A DNA stretch of 64,000 bases, taken from positions 1-64,000 of the forward strand of contig NZ_JABEQK010000002.1 in assembly GCF_014174275.1 (NCBI RefSeq). Reading direction: 5' to 3'. Below, piece by piece: positions 63,600 through 64,000 of the stretch. The stretch is from Gluconacetobacter takamatsuzukensis (GTDB lineage: Bacteria; Pseudomonadota; Alphaproteobacteria; Acetobacterales; Acetobacteraceae). Positions within the stretch are counted from its first letter, which is position 1, and every line of letters starts with the position of its first letter. A program made the position numbers and the translations under genes. Under the pieces are notes generated by a model, which was not told where the DNA came from, searched no databases, and was given only the letters and a program-made list of their open reading frames with translations.

Positions 63600-64000
63600 C
63601 GCCCGGTTTGCAGCGGGAGGCCGTAACCTGGGCGATCCGGGAGAAGACTATTCGCAGCAGCGGGCTTGTCGGCTCATTGGCATGGACCCGAAGACTTGGC
63701 GCTGTGCGTCACGCCGCCCGGGTGATGCCGCAGTGCGGGGGCGCGGGCGCGAACTGGCTGCGGAACGACGGCGATTTGGCTATCGGCGCCTGCAGATCCT
63801 GCTCGACCGGGAGGGGATGGCGATGAACCACAAGAAGCTGTTCCGGCTGTATCGCAAGGAAGGACTATCGGTCCGCAAGCGTGACGGCCAGAAACGGGCG
63901 ATGGGCACGCGCTCGCCGATGATGCTGCCCGACGGGCCCAACCAGCGCTGGAGCCTGGATTTCGTCTCGGGCGCATTGAACAACGGACGGCGGTTCCGGG
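63596..64000 (+). pseudogene. IS3 OrfB transposase, frameshifted and partial
   Basis: The first 17 codons (VTPGLQREAVTWAIREK) are in the OrfA -1 frame. From 63649 on, the transposase continues in another frame (YSQQRACRLIGMDPKTW, then RRFGYRRLQILL, NHKKLFRLYRKEGL and PNQRWSLDFVS, the last with the first catalytic Asp of the DDE domain). A one-base loss near 63647 explains the break. The gene runs beyond 64000, so the rest of the DDE triad is not visible. Confidence 0.85.

Larger units (their letters stand above)
63447..64000 (+). mobile_element. IS3-family insertion sequence, decayed, runs off right edge
   Basis: The remains of an IS3-group element: the C-terminal part of OrfA, a slippery A-AAA-AAC site, and an OrfB transposase whose frame is shifted and which continues past the window. 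The left end and the N-terminal helix-turn-helix of OrfA are missing, so the copy is truncated at its 5' side and is probably inactive. Confidence 0.85.

Overview
The window is about 64 kb of GC-rich DNA that looks like the chromosome of an acetic acid bacterium (Acetobacteraceae, most like Gluconacetobacter or Komagataeibacter). The main reasons are a membrane-bound PQQ glucose dehydrogenase with two OprB-type sugar porins nearby, the overall gene content, and AT-rich palindromic intergenic DNA of a kind I associate with this family. The organism is an inference from gene content; no rRNA or plasmid gene is present. Protein names come from recognised motifs and family resemblance, not from a database search.

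Region by region. 1-9 kb: a truncated exported protein, a Rieske oxygenase, a GNAT acetyltransferase, an EamA exporter, a PAS-PAS-GGDEF c-di-GMP cyclase, a DUF2252-SulP pair and a small membrane-protein/winged-helix regulator pair. 9-18.5 kb: a secreted alpha/beta hydrolase, an RpiR regulator, a first OprB porin, an aldo/keto reductase, a VOC protein, an extensin-like protein, an NAD(P)-binding protein, and a divergent coniferyl-aldehyde-dehydrogenase/TetR pair with a striking duplicated operator. 18.5-21.8 kb: a low-GC island with two tightly coupled genes, a DUF262/ParB-like protein and a protein with a HEPN-type RxxxxH motif. This is the best candidate here for an undescribed (defence or toxin-antitoxin-like) system. 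21.8-28.7 kb: a divergent SDR/LysR pair, the glucose dehydrogenase gcd and a second OprB porin. 28.8-33.4 kb: an arginine operon (argD-argF-small protein-hslO) with a possible Arg-rich leader peptide and hairpin in front, then a lipoprotein gene.

33.4-43.8 kb: DsbD-like disulfide reductase, HrpB helicase, HtrA/DegP-type protease, an OmpR-type response regulator and its histidine kinase with two envelope proteins in one translationally coupled run, and a YaiI protein. 43.8-47.6 kb (leftward): a GT9 glycosyltransferase, thrS and infC, where infC most likely starts at AUA. 48-51.6 kb: a GT4 glycosyltransferase, two small proteins, dcd and murA. 51.7-58.4 kb: heme oxygenase plus a bacteriophytochrome HWE kinase with a C-terminal receiver, then a leftward ethanolamine utilisation operon (eutB-eutC-permease) without microcompartment genes. 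58.6-63.1 kb: hisG-hisD, infA, maf, an RNase E/G-like gene, yacG and tRNA-Phe. Downstream of the tRNA the composition drops and a decayed IS3-family element runs off the right edge, which suggests the border of an integrated island.

Functionally the window mixes housekeeping genes (arginine and histidine synthesis, translation initiation, murein precursor synthesis) with the periplasmic sugar-oxidation lifestyle of acetic acid bacteria (OprB porins supplying sugar, Gcd oxidising it in the periplasm) and several signalling modules (c-di-GMP, red light, a two-component system). The GC-rich DNA produces very long open frames on the opposite strand of most genes; these were left out.
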